Positions 24,519-31,721 of a stretch of 64,000 nt of DNA are shown here, piece by piece (positions within the stretch are counted from its first letter, which is position 1; every line of letters begins with the position of its first letter). Under the pieces are notes generated by a model that had not been told where the DNA came from, made no database searches, and saw only the letters and a program-made list of their open reading frames with translations. The translations under genes were made by a program, and so were the position numbers. The stretch lies in NCBI RefSeq assembly GCF_016907755.1, contig NZ_JAFBCN010000001.1, forward strand, positions 4,092,001 to 4,156,000, given 5' to 3'. The DNA comes from Cellulosimicrobium cellulans. Its GTDB lineage: Bacteria > Actinomycetota > Actinomycetes > Actinomycetales > Cellulomonadaceae.

Positions 24519-26558
24519 CTACCCGCAGGTCAGCGCGTCGTAGGGCACCGAGGTCGAGCCGTGGGCGACGCCGTCGGCGTCGACGGCCTCGACCGTCGCC
24601 GCCCCGGCCGCGACCGACGTCGCGCGCGTGGCGAACGACTGGTAGGCGCTGCGGCCGGGCACGACGTCGGCGACGGTGCGCTCGCCCGCCGGGGTCGCGA
24701 GCCGGATCGAGACCGGCGCCGTGCCGTCGTTGCGCGCCGTCACCGCCACGTACGCGCGGCCCGCGAGGCACCGCGACACCGCCTGCGCCTCGACGGCGGG
24801 CTCGTCGTCGTCGCACGCTGCCGCCTCGTCGGCGGTCGGGGTCCACCGGAACCAGTCGAACGACGCGACGATCTCCGGCGGCGTCGCGGACCCGCGCATC
24901 GCGAACGGCCCGACGCCCGTCGCGCCGAGCGCGGCGACGTCCACCGTGCGGCCCCAGGGAGCGAACTCGACCCCGTCGACCGACACCGACGCCTGCACGG
25001 CGCTCCCGTCGCTCGCGAGACGCAGCCAGAACGTGTCGCCGAGGCCGGCCGGCGGGACCACCGAGTCGAACCCGGTGTTGCGGTCGGTGCCGTTCTGGCG
25101 CCAGATGAACTCGACCCGCGGCCCGAGCGAGCCGTGCACGAGGTCGAGCTTCGCGTAGTTCGCGTCGTCGCGGTACAGCAGCAGGCCGCCCTGCTGGAAG
25201 CGTTCGGCCGGGGAGACGGAGACCGCGGTCGTGACCTCCCACGACCCGTCCGGGACCGCCTGGAGCGGCAGCGACGCCCCCGCGACACCGGTGGCGTACG
25301 TCGGGACGCGGAGCGCGCCGTCCACGAGCTCGTGCCGGGCCGTGTCCCCCCGGACGACGGACCACAGCGCCGGGTCGAGGGCGGCGCCGTCGAACTCGTC
25401 GGAGGCCGCACCGCTGCACTGCTCGCGCAACGGGTCGGTGTCCTCGCCGGGCTCGGGCGGCCGGACGGCGTCGGGGTCGCGCTGCGCCCACGCGATCGTC
25501 GCGCCCAGGCGGTCCCCGGACTCGTAGAACAGGTAGGTCTCGTCACCGTCGGTCACGATCTCCGGCGCGGCCACCCGGCCGGTGTCGTCCCCGACCCCGG
25601 TGGCCCGGTGCAGCTCCCACCTCGGCCCGACCTGGGTCATCGTCGGGTCGAGCGTGCGGGCGAAGGTGATGCCCGTGGAGCCGTGGTAGATCACGTAGAG
25701 CTGGCCGTCCCACTCCCACAGGTTGCCGCCGGACACGTTCGTCCCGGTCGCGGCGTCGGGCACGACGAGCGGGTCGGGGCGCACGACCCAGGCCTTGCCG
25801 TCGACCGACTCGGCCACCTTGATGCGCCGGATGTTGTCGGTCCGGTTCTGCATGTACGTCATCGCGAAGCGGTACCCGGACGCCGGGTCCGGGTGCTCGA
25901 CGACGCGCGCGTACGACGTCTCGGTGGTCCCCGCACCGCCGTCGGCGTTGGTCACGGCGACCCCGGAGTCGTCGAACGCGACGCCGTCGGGCGACGTCGC
26001 CCAGCGGGTCGTGGAGTTCTCGCCGTGGAAGTAGAGGAGCACCTGGCCTGCCGCGTCGTCCCACAGCACGTCGGGCGACGAGACGTGCGAGACGCGCTCG
26101 TAGAAGGGCAACCACTCGTTCGCGACGATCGGGTTGTGGGCGTACTCCGTCCACGGGCCCTCGAGCGAGTCGGCATACATCAGCGAGATGCCGCCCGGGG
26201 AGTCGTGCGGGGCGTAGTACAGGTACCACTCCCCCAGCGGGTCGTCGAGGTAGGCGCCCGCGTGGAAGACGCTCGGGAAGATGAACTCGTCCGTCGGGTT
26301 GTAGGTCATCGACTCCTTGTCGGTGATCACGCCGCGGTACTCGAACACGGGGAGGTCGGACGCGGACGGCCCGTCGTCCGGGTTGGTGCGCGCCACCGCG
26401 GGGGCCGTGGCGGGCGCGCTCGCGCCGAACGTCGTGGGCGCTCCGGTCTGAGCGCCGGCGGGGGCGACCGCACCGGCCGTCAGCATCGCCGTCAGGGCGG
26501 CGACCGTCGTCGCGACGACGCCGGGTCTGCGGCGCGGTGCTGCTGCTCGGGTTCTCAC
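24519..26558 (-). CDS. Secreted GH43-like beta-propeller glycosidase with accessory domains
   Basis: 679 residues. Signal peptide about 1-36 with an Arg-rich start and cleavage near AGA-QTG. Residues ~65-375 form a five-bladed propeller-like run of Trp/Tyr-rich strands (SPDVLWDDAAGQVLLYFHG, GNLWEWDGQLYVIYHGSTG, APEIVTDGDETYLFYESG) typical of GH43/GH117-type folds. About 395-580 is a concanavalin-like domain (DEFDGAALDPALWSVV, GGLLLYRDDANYAKLDL) as in GH43 C2/DUF1349 modules; the last ~85 residues look Ig-like. GTG start with GGAGG. Probably trims arabinose- or xylose-type side chains; family and substrate are uncertain. A LacI-type operator lies 112-128 bp upstream. Confidence 0.8.
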   Translation of the reverse strand: MRTRAAAPRRRPGVVATTVAALTAMLTAGAVAPAGAQTGAPTTFGASAPATAPAVARTNPDDGPSASDLPVFEYRGVITDKESMTYNPTDEFIFPSVFHAGAYLDDPLGEWYLYYAPHDSPGGISLMYADSLEGPWTEYAHNPIVANEWLPFYERVSHVSSPDVLWDDAAGQVLLYFHGENSTTRWATSPDGVAFDDSGVAVTNADGGAGTTETSYARVVEHPDPASGYRFAMTYMQNRTDNIRRIKVAESVDGKAWVVRPDPLVVPDAATGTNVSGGNLWEWDGQLYVIYHGSTGITFARTLDPTMTQVGPRWELHRATGVGDDTGRVAAPEIVTDGDETYLFYESGDRLGATIAWAQRDPDAVRPPEPGEDTDPLREQCSGAASDEFDGAALDPALWSVVRGDTARHELVDGALRVPTYATGVAGASLPLQAVPDGSWEVTTAVSVSPAERFQQGGLLLYRDDANYAKLDLVHGSLGPRVEFIWRQNGTDRNTGFDSVVPPAGLGDTFWLRLASDGSAVQASVSVDGVEFAPWGRTVDVAALGATGVGPFAMRGSATPPEIVASFDWFRWTPTADEAAACDDDEPAVEAQAVSRCLAGRAYVAVTARNDGTAPVSIRLATPAGERTVADVVPGRSAYQSFATRATSVAAGAATVEAVDADGVAHGSTSVPYDALTCG

Positions 26559-26669
26559 AGGGGGACCTCCATCGGTTCCTCACCGGCGGCCTCGTCGCCG
26601 ACCGGGCGCCGCGCGCGCGGCGGCGGCTGGTGGCAGTCTCGCCGCAACGACCCCGCAGGGGTCAAAGGG

Positions 26670-26686
26670 ATGATGCGCATTATTAG
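26670..26686. promoter_or_regulatory. LacI-type operator 3, upstream of the GH43-like gene
   Basis: ATGATGCGCATTATTAG matches operator 1 at 13 of 17 positions with identical CGCATTATTA. It is 28 bp from the left end of the mobile element, which now separates it from the CE7 esterase gene. Confidence 0.6.
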
Positions 26687-26713
26687 TGCGGCCATGGGCC
26701 CGCGACGACGGCG

Positions 26714-26728
26714 CTAAAGCCTGTCGAA
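26714..26728 (+). repeat. Left terminal inverted repeat of the element
   Basis: CTAAAGCCTGTCGAA, identical to the reverse complement of 29086-29100. The transposase stop codon (26732-26734) is just inside it. Confidence 0.85.
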
Positions 26729-26731
26729 GAA

Positions 26732-27511
26732 CTACCTGGGTTCGAGGCGGCGTAGCAGGAGCCTGATCTGGGAGAGCATCACGAATGCTTCGTGAGCGCC
26801 GAGGGTGCTCTCATACTGCCGGACGAGTCGTCGGTGGCGGTTGATCCATCCGTTGGTGCGTTCGACGACCCATCGGCGTGGTTGGACGACGAAGGCGTCG
26901 GCGGGCTTGGGGCCCGACACGATCTCCAGCTCGATCCCGGCGCTGGCGGCGGCCTGGGCGGGCGCCTGGCCGATGTAGCCCTTGTCGGCCCACACCCGGC
27001 GCACGGTGCGGCATCGGTTGCGCGTGAGCAGCTGCGCGAACGCGGCCCTGTCCTGGACATTGGCGGCGGTGGCGTGCACGGCCAGGAGTCATCCGGCCGT
27101 GTCGACGAGGATGTGCCGCTTGATGCCGTCGATCTTCTTGGCTCCGTCGAAGCCGCGCGGCCCGGGCACGGGCGTGCTCTTGACCGAGGATGAGTCCACG
27201 ACGGCCGCCGTTGGCGCCTTGTCGCGGCCGGCGTGAACGCGGTCCTCGGCGCGCAGGCCGGCGAGCATCTGCTCCCACAGCCTCGTGTTCGTCCACTTGG
27301 TGAAGTGCTTGTGCGTCGCGGACCAGGTCACGGTGAAGTCGTGCGGGAGCGAGCGCCACGGGATGCCGGTGGTCACGATGAACAGCAGTGCGTTCACGTA
27401 CTCGCGCCATCGATGCTCGCAGCACGGTCGCCCACCGCGGTCGCCGCGGACCGGCATGACGAGGTGCCGGATGCGCCACCATGCGGCTTCGGTCAGGTCG
27501 GACGGGTATCG
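26732..27511 (-). pseudogene. IS5-family DDE transposase interrupted by one in-frame TGA
   Basis: Reading right to left, RYPSDLTEAAWWRI (27511 on) is the usual IS5-family N-terminal motif. The first part contains the first catalytic Asp in AVVDSSSVKS and ends GIKRHILVDTAG at TGA 27089-27091. The frame resumes in the same phase as LLAVHATAANVQDR and includes the second Asp (WADKGYIG) and Glu (VVERTNGWINRHRRL), ending TAG 26732. All three catalytic residues survive, and one base change, for example TGG to TGA, explains the break. No good start codon is seen upstream of ATG 27457 in this frame. Confidence 0.88.
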
Positions 27512-27608
27512 GCGGCGCGGGCCGGCTGGACAGTCACACGGACGCGATCGTGCAGGTCGGCGCTGACATCCCGGGTCGTGTCAGTGCTGGTCGGTAGCGT
27601 GCTCGGCG

Positions 27609-29045
27609 ATGGCTCGGCACACGACGTTCCAGCTGGTGGCTGACCCCACCGTGGAGCAGGCACGCGCCCTGGCCCGTCATGAGGGGGCCGCCCGGTTCGC
27701 GTTCAACCAGGGCCTGCGACTGCACCTGAACGCCCGCCACGTTGCCAAGAGCACCGTCGACGTCGACGCCGTGCCGGTGCCGTGGACCGGGTTCGACCTG
27801 ATCAACGCGTTCAACGCGTGGAAGCGCAGCGAGGCCGCCGGCCGCCGGTTCGTCGTCGACGCCGCTGGGCAGACGGACGTCGAGGTGACCGGCCTAGCAT
27901 GGCGGGCCGAGGTCTGCGCGCAGGTCTTCGAGGAAGCCGTCGTCGACCTCGGCAAAGCCCTCAAGGCGTGGACCGACTCCCGGCGCGGCAAACGTGCCGG
28001 CAGGCCGGTCGGGCACCCACGGTTCAAGAAGAAGAACCACGAACGCGGTTCGTTCCGCATGCGCAACAAGGTCTCCACGACCAAGGCCGGCCAGCGGGCC
28101 ACGATCCGTCTCGGCGAGGCTGGACCCCGCTCGGTCACGCTGCCCGGCATCGGCGCGATCAAGGTCCACGACGACACCCGCCGACTGCGCCGCATGCTCG
28201 CCAGCGGGCGTGCGCGGATCCTGTTCGCCACCATCTCGCGCCGTGGCGGCCGGTGGTGGATCAGCCTGAACGTCGAGGCAGCCGACCTGCACCCCGCCGC
28301 CCGCCATGTCGAGCGCATCGACGCCGACCACGGCGGCTGGGCCGGGGTTGACCGCGGACTGCACGCACCCGTCGTCGTCGCCCTGACCGACGGCACCCAG
28401 ACCCTGCGGATCACAGCGGCACCCAAGGCGCTACGGGCAGCGCAACCGGTCACCCGCCGGTTGCAGAAGTCCGTGTCCCGCAAGGTCAAGGGCTCGGCGA
28501 ACAGGCGGGCCGCCGTCGCACGCCTGGCCCGTCATCACGAACGGGTCCGTGCCCGCCGTCACCACTTCCTGCACCAGGTCTCCAACCTGCTGGTCCAGAC
28601 CCACGACCGGCTCGTCCTCGAAGACCTGAACATCACCGGCATGCTCACCAACCACCGGCTCGCCGCAGCCATCTCGGACGCGGCCTGGGGTGAGCTCGCC
28701 CGCCAGATCACCTACAAGCAAACCTGGCACGGCGGGCAAATCCTGACCGCTGACCGGTGGTTCCCGTCCTCGAAGACCTGCTCCAACTGCGAGGACGTCA
28801 CCACAACGCTCACCCTCGCAGACCGTGTCTTCGTCTGCGAGAACTGCGGGCTCACGATCGACCGCGACCTGAACGCCGCGGTCAACCTCGCCACCTGGGG
28901 CGAACAGCACTTCTCCCAGGTCCTGGACCCCGAAGCGCGAGGCCAGGTCACCAACGCCCACCGACGGGACGGCTCTGGCCGACGCACGCGCGCCGACGAA
29001 ACCAGCCCGGACGACGTGGGAACCCGCACCGCCACCGCGGCATAG
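27609..29045 (+). CDS. tnpB: TnpB, RNA-guided DNA endonuclease (IS605 OrfB family)
   Basis: 478 residues, full length. RuvC motifs are complete: Asp248 in WAGVDRG, Glu338 in LVLEDLNITGM, Asp418/420 in IDRDLNAAVN. The zinc ribbon is C391-x2-C394 and C410-x2-C413. The N-terminal beta-barrel/helical region has the usual basic patch GRPVGHPRFKKK. TnpB proteins use an omega RNA from the element end to cut DNA and favour retention of the transposon. No Y1 or serine TnpA is present; the partner here is an IS5-type transposase. A short hairpin follows the stop codon. Base composition looks less GC-rich than the neighbours, fitting transfer. Confidence 0.93.
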   Translation: MARHTTFQLVADPTVEQARALARHEGAARFAFNQGLRLHLNARHVAKSTVDVDAVPVPWTGFDLINAFNAWKRSEAAGRRFVVDAAGQTDVEVTGLAWRAEVCAQVFEEAVVDLGKALKAWTDSRRGKRAGRPVGHPRFKKKNHERGSFRMRNKVSTTKAGQRATIRLGEAGPRSVTLPGIGAIKVHDDTRRLRRMLASGRARILFATISRRGGRWWISLNVEAADLHPAARHVERIDADHGGWAGVDRGLHAPVVVALTDGTQTLRITAAPKALRAAQPVTRRLQKSVSRKVKGSANRRAAVARLARHHERVRARRHHFLHQVSNLLVQTHDRLVLEDLNITGMLTNHRLAAAISDAAWGELARQITYKQTWHGGQILTADRWFPSSKTCSNCEDVTTTLTLADRVFVCENCGLTIDRDLNAAVNLATWGEQHFSQVLDPEARGQVTNAHRRDGSGRRTRADETSPDDVGTRTATAA

Positions 29046-29085
29046 GGACGTCCGAGAAGGACGCTGCCGAACGCCCCAGAGGTTG
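29046..29085 (+). ncRNA. Possible 3' part of a TnpB guide (omega) RNA
   Basis: Directly after tnpB, CGTCC (29049-29053) and GGACG (29059-29063) form a hairpin with loop GAGAA. In known elements the omega RNA overlaps the tnpB 3' end and finishes at the element end, with the guide taken from flanking DNA. That location is all that supports the call; the full RNA would start inside tnpB. Confidence 0.25.
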
Positions 29086-29100
29086 TTCGACAGGCTTTAG
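29086..29100 (-). repeat. Right terminal inverted repeat of the element
   Basis: TTCGACAGGCTTTAG, exact complement of the left repeat at 26714-26728. Confidence 0.85.
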
Positions 29101-29162
29101 AGTCGTCACGGCCCGACATCGATGCCCGACGTCAGACCTTTGCGCCCCCCGGAGGATCCCCC

Positions 29163-30182
29163 GTGCCGCTCTTCGACCTGCCCCTCGCCGAGCTGGAGGC
29201 CTACGCCCCCGCGCTCGACGAGCCCGCCGACCTCGACGCGTTCTGGGCGACGACGCTCACAGACTCCCGTGCGGCGGGCGGTGACCTCGCCGAGACCGTC
29301 CGCCTCGACCGCGTCGACGCCGGCCTGGAGACGGTCGTGGTCGACGACGTCACGTTCCCGGGCTTCGGCGGCCAGCCCGTCCGGGCCTGGCTCGTGCGGC
29401 CCGCGGCGGCCGCTCGCGCGGCTGCCGCCGGGGACGCCGCGCCGCTCCCGGCCGTCGTCGAGTACCTCGGGTACGGGGGCGGTCGCGGCCTGCCGCACGA
29501 GCACCTGCTGTGGGCGAGCGCGGGGTACGCGCACCTCGTCGTCGACACGCGCGGTCAGGGCAGCGGCTGGGGCACCGGGGGCGACACGCCCGACCCGGTC
29601 GGGTCCGGCCCGGCCGTCCCGGGGTTCCTCACGCGCGGCATCCTCGACCCGCACGAGCACTACTACCGTCGCGTGATCACCGACGCGGTGCGCGCGGTCG
29701 ACGCCGTCCGGACCATCGCGGGGATCGACCCCGCGCAGGTCGCCGTCACCGGGGTGAGCCAGGGCGGCGGCCTGACGATCGCCGTCGCCGGTCTGAGCGA
29801 CGGTCTCGTCGCCGCGATGCCCGACGTCCCGTTCCTCACGCACTACCGCCGCGCCGTCGAGATCACCGACAGGGCGCCCTACTCCGAGATCACGCGCTAC
29901 CTCGCCGTCCACCGCGAGCACGAGGAGGCCGTCTTCCGCACGCTCTCCTACCTCGACGGCGCGAGCCTCGCCCGCCGCGCGACCGCCCCCGGCTTGTTCT
30001 CGGTCGCCCTCATGGACCCGGTCTGCCCGCCCTCGACGGTGTACGCGGCGTACAACGGCTGGGCCGCGGACGCGGGCGCCGGGGACGTCGCGCGCGCGAT
30101 CGACGTCTACCGCTTCAACGAGCACGAGGGCGGTCAGGCCTACCGCTTCGCCCGCCAGCTCGCCTGGCTCCGCGAGAGCTAG
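29163..30182 (+). CDS. Carbohydrate esterase family 7 (acetylxylan esterase / cephalosporin C deacetylase)
   Basis: 339 residues, the family length. CE7 motifs are clear: DTRGQGSGWG (about 128-137), nucleophile Ser199 in GVSQGG, Asp285 in LMDPVCPPST and His321 in NEHEGG. No signal peptide, so it deacetylates imported oligosaccharides in the cytosol. GGAGG precedes GTG 29163. It was probably divergent from the GH43-like gene before the mobile element inserted; the LacI-type operator now lies 2.4 kb away, so its regulation may be altered. Confidence 0.93.
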   Translation: MPLFDLPLAELEAYAPALDEPADLDAFWATTLTDSRAAGGDLAETVRLDRVDAGLETVVVDDVTFPGFGGQPVRAWLVRPAAAARAAAAGDAAPLPAVVEYLGYGGGRGLPHEHLLWASAGYAHLVVDTRGQGSGWGTGGDTPDPVGSGPAVPGFLTRGILDPHEHYYRRVITDAVRAVDAVRTIAGIDPAQVAVTGVSQGGGLTIAVAGLSDGLVAAMPDVPFLTHYRRAVEITDRAPYSEITRYLAVHREHEEAVFRTLSYLDGASLARRATAPGLFSVALMDPVCPPSTVYAAYNGWAADAGAGDVARAIDVYRFNEHEGGQAYRFARQLAWLRES

Positions 30183-30209
30183 TGAGAGTTTTGGCAGGGG
30201 AGAACGCCC

Positions 30210-30345
30210 AAGATCACCTCGTGGGGATCGGCGGTTCGTTGCACGCGCGCAACACGGGTGCCTAAGATTGAGCCAGCTCGCCGCACTAGCGGCGGGAAGT
30301 GAGCCCGAGACCCTTCCGGACGGTTGTGGCGCTCGGGTTTCGCGC
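30210..30345 (-). ncRNA. Candidate structured RNA next to the DUF3800 gene
   Basis: The region after the DUF3800 stop is packed with inverted repeats: CGCCGC/GCGGCG around ACTA (30279-30294), an 8-bp stem 30302-30309 with 30332-30339 (CCCGAG/CTCGGG core), and GTTGC/GCAAC (30238-30253). Comparative surveys have described DUF3800-associated RNA motifs beside such genes. Whether this belongs to one of them, and which strand is the RNA, cannot be shown here. Alternatively it is only a terminator. Confidence 0.4.
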
Positions 30346-30348
30346 TGT

Positions 30349-30909
30349 CTAGAGCCGGACGACGTCGGCGACCAGCGGTTCGGCGCGACGACGCACATCA
30401 CCACCACGAGCCCACGCCCACGCGATCGCGTCCGGGATCGCCAGCAGCGGCTCGGCGGCCGCGGTCGCGTGGGCGTAGGTCAACGAGTCCCGGCACCCAC
30501 GCCGGCCCGTCTCGCGATACAGCAGACGCCGGTCGCGCTCTTCCTCTCCCTGCTCACTCTCAAGCATCAACCGAGCGCAGCCCGCCGTGGCGATGTCCTC
30601 GACGAGCCTCTCGAGGCATGCTCCGCGCCGCTCGATGTTCGTGCGGTACCCCACCCCGGCCTGGTAGATCGTGACCCGCGCGCCCAGCGTGCCGAGCGTC
30701 GACAAGATCGTGTGCTGACGCGCCGGGGACTCCTTGACCATGTGCAGCCGGCGCTGGCCTGGCTTCTGCAGCCCACGCACCATCTTGCGCGCGAGCGCGA
30801 GCTCGCCGGGGATGATCACCGCGGCGACGAGCAGGTAGTCCTGCTTCTTGCTCTCGTCGACGAACACGTGACCGCCTCGCAGGGAGCGGTCCGACACGCT
30901 GGTTGGCAC
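30349..30909 (-). CDS. DUF3800-family protein
   Basis: 186 residues. HVFVDESKKQDYLLVAAVIIP near the N terminus is the DUF3800 signature (an acidic DES start to an RNase H-like fold). Later acidic positions include LMLESEQGEEERDRRL and IPDAIAWAWARG. Function is unknown; members cluster with structured RNAs and mobile or defence genes. GTG 30909 is chosen because TACCCT (30916-30921) lies 6 nt before it, giving a leaderless start; GTG 30936 is in frame too. Flanked by a hairpin-rich region downstream and a broken small gene upstream. Confidence 0.75.
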   Translation of the reverse strand: MPTSVSDRSLRGGHVFVDESKKQDYLLVAAVIIPGELALARKMVRGLQKPGQRRLHMVKESPARQHTILSTLGTLGARVTIYQAGVGYRTNIERRGACLERLVEDIATAGCARLMLESEQGEEERDRRLLYRETGRRGCRDSLTYAHATAAAEPLLAIPDAIAWAWARGGDVRRRAEPLVADVVRL

Positions 30910-30929
30910 GACGCAAGGGTACGGACGCC

Positions 30930-31197
30930 GAGCCACACCGCGGGCGAGCGCGAGCTCAGCGACTGAGACTTCTCGCGAAGCTCGGCCTCGTTGACGTTCT
31001 CGACCCCGTACTTGCGCAGGACCCGCGCGAAGGCTCGGGCCCTGGCCTCAGGCGTCGACTCCCGTGCAGCCGCCCTGTTCGCCTCGGCCTCAGCCTTCTT
31101 CAGCTGCTGCTCCGTGTGCTTCTGCAGGTCGGCTTGGCCATTGCTGTCGAACGTGAAGCTCGCCGTGGTGCACCACCTTCGACCGTGGAGTCGTCAT
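30930..31197 (-). pseudogene. Frameshifted remnant of a small charged helical protein
   Basis: One frame encodes DSNGQADLQKHTEQQLKKAE, then EANRAAARESTPEARARAFA and RVLRKYGVENVNEAELREK, a convincing hydrophilic helical protein, but it has no start codon and follows a stop. An ATG at 31197 (MTTPRSKVVHHG) lies in another phase and stops after 35 codons. A one-base shift near 31160 would join them. The 3' end also runs on without a natural stop. The family is not recognised; its place beside DUF3800 may be meaningful. Confidence 0.45.
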
Positions 31198-31267
31198 CCT
31201 CGGCACGTCACGCTCTGCCTGCTCTTGGGTGGCCGACGAAGGAGACCGATGGCTGACGAGACCCGTC

Positions 31268-31660
31268 CTAGGTCACGAGGCCCGGGGTCGCGGTCCGCAG
31301 CCGGCGGAGCGCGACGGCCTGGCTGCCGGCGAACAGGCCGACGTCGGCGGCGACCGCCAGGACCGCGAGCAGCACGAGGGCGCCGGCCGTCGTCGCCGAG
31401 AAGGCGGCGACGGCAGCGGCGGCGACGACGTTCGCGACCATGACCGTGCGGAGGGCGACGCGCAGCCGCAGCCGCGCCGTCATCCAGGCGACGACCGCCG
31501 CCCAGAGCACCACCGCGACCCCGATCCCCGCGACGACCGGCACCGGCACCCCCAGCGCGGGCGCCCACGACGGCGCGAGGGCGGCGACCACGGCGCCGAG
31601 CACCAGGCAGTACGCGGCGTCGAGCCGCAGGCTGAGCAGTCCGAGCCGGTCTCCTGACAT
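31268..31660 (-). CDS. Hypothetical four-helix membrane protein
   Basis: 130 residues with hydrophobic helices near 12-30, 35-55, 63-85 and 88-112 and a basic C terminus (ALRRLRTATPG). Family not recognised. ATG 31660 follows a TAGGGT -10 box (31668-31673) by 7 nt, so a leaderless transcript is likely and the longer upstream frame is not used. It lies just downstream of ispE. Confidence 0.6.
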   Translation of the reverse strand: MSGDRLGLLSLRLDAAYCLVLGAVVAALAPSWAPALGVPVPVVAGIGVAVVLWAAVVAWMTARLRLRVALRTVMVANVVAAAAVAAFSATTAGALVLLAVLAVAADVGLFAGSQAVALRRLRTATPGLVT

Positions 31661-31721
31661 GACGGCGACCCTACGCGCAGGCCCTGTCGGGCGCGTGGCG
31701 AGCCACACACCCGGCTGGCGG

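Larger units (their letters stand above)
26714..29100. mobile_element. IR-bounded insertion element carrying an IS5-like transposase (broken) and TnpB
   Basis: Both ends carry the same inverted repeat: CTAAAGCCTGTCGAA at 26714-26728 and its exact complement at 29086-29100, with partial match continuing inward. The ends are flanked by or begin with TA, which could be a 2-bp target duplication (element then 26717-29097). Inside, on the minus strand, is an IS5-family DDE transposase ending within the left repeat; on the plus strand is a full tnpB ending 41 nt before the right repeat begins. No second copy of the repeat occurs between the two genes, so both lie in one unit. Confidence 0.85.

Noticed and set aside
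26732-27457. Programmed frameshift joining two transposase frames
   Set aside because: The two halves are in the same frame; only a TGA separates them.
27520-27608. An inner right end of the IS5 element upstream of its transposase
   Set aside because: No copy of the terminal repeat is visible here; the only matching end is at 29086-29100.
26710-29104. A target duplication of 3 or more bases at the element ends
   Set aside because: Flanks GCG and AGT do not match; only a TA at both ends fits, which is too short to be sure.
30903-31256. A plus-strand frame of 117 codons
   Set aside because: Arg/Leu-rich with no ribosome site; the opposite strand shows a much more protein-like frame.
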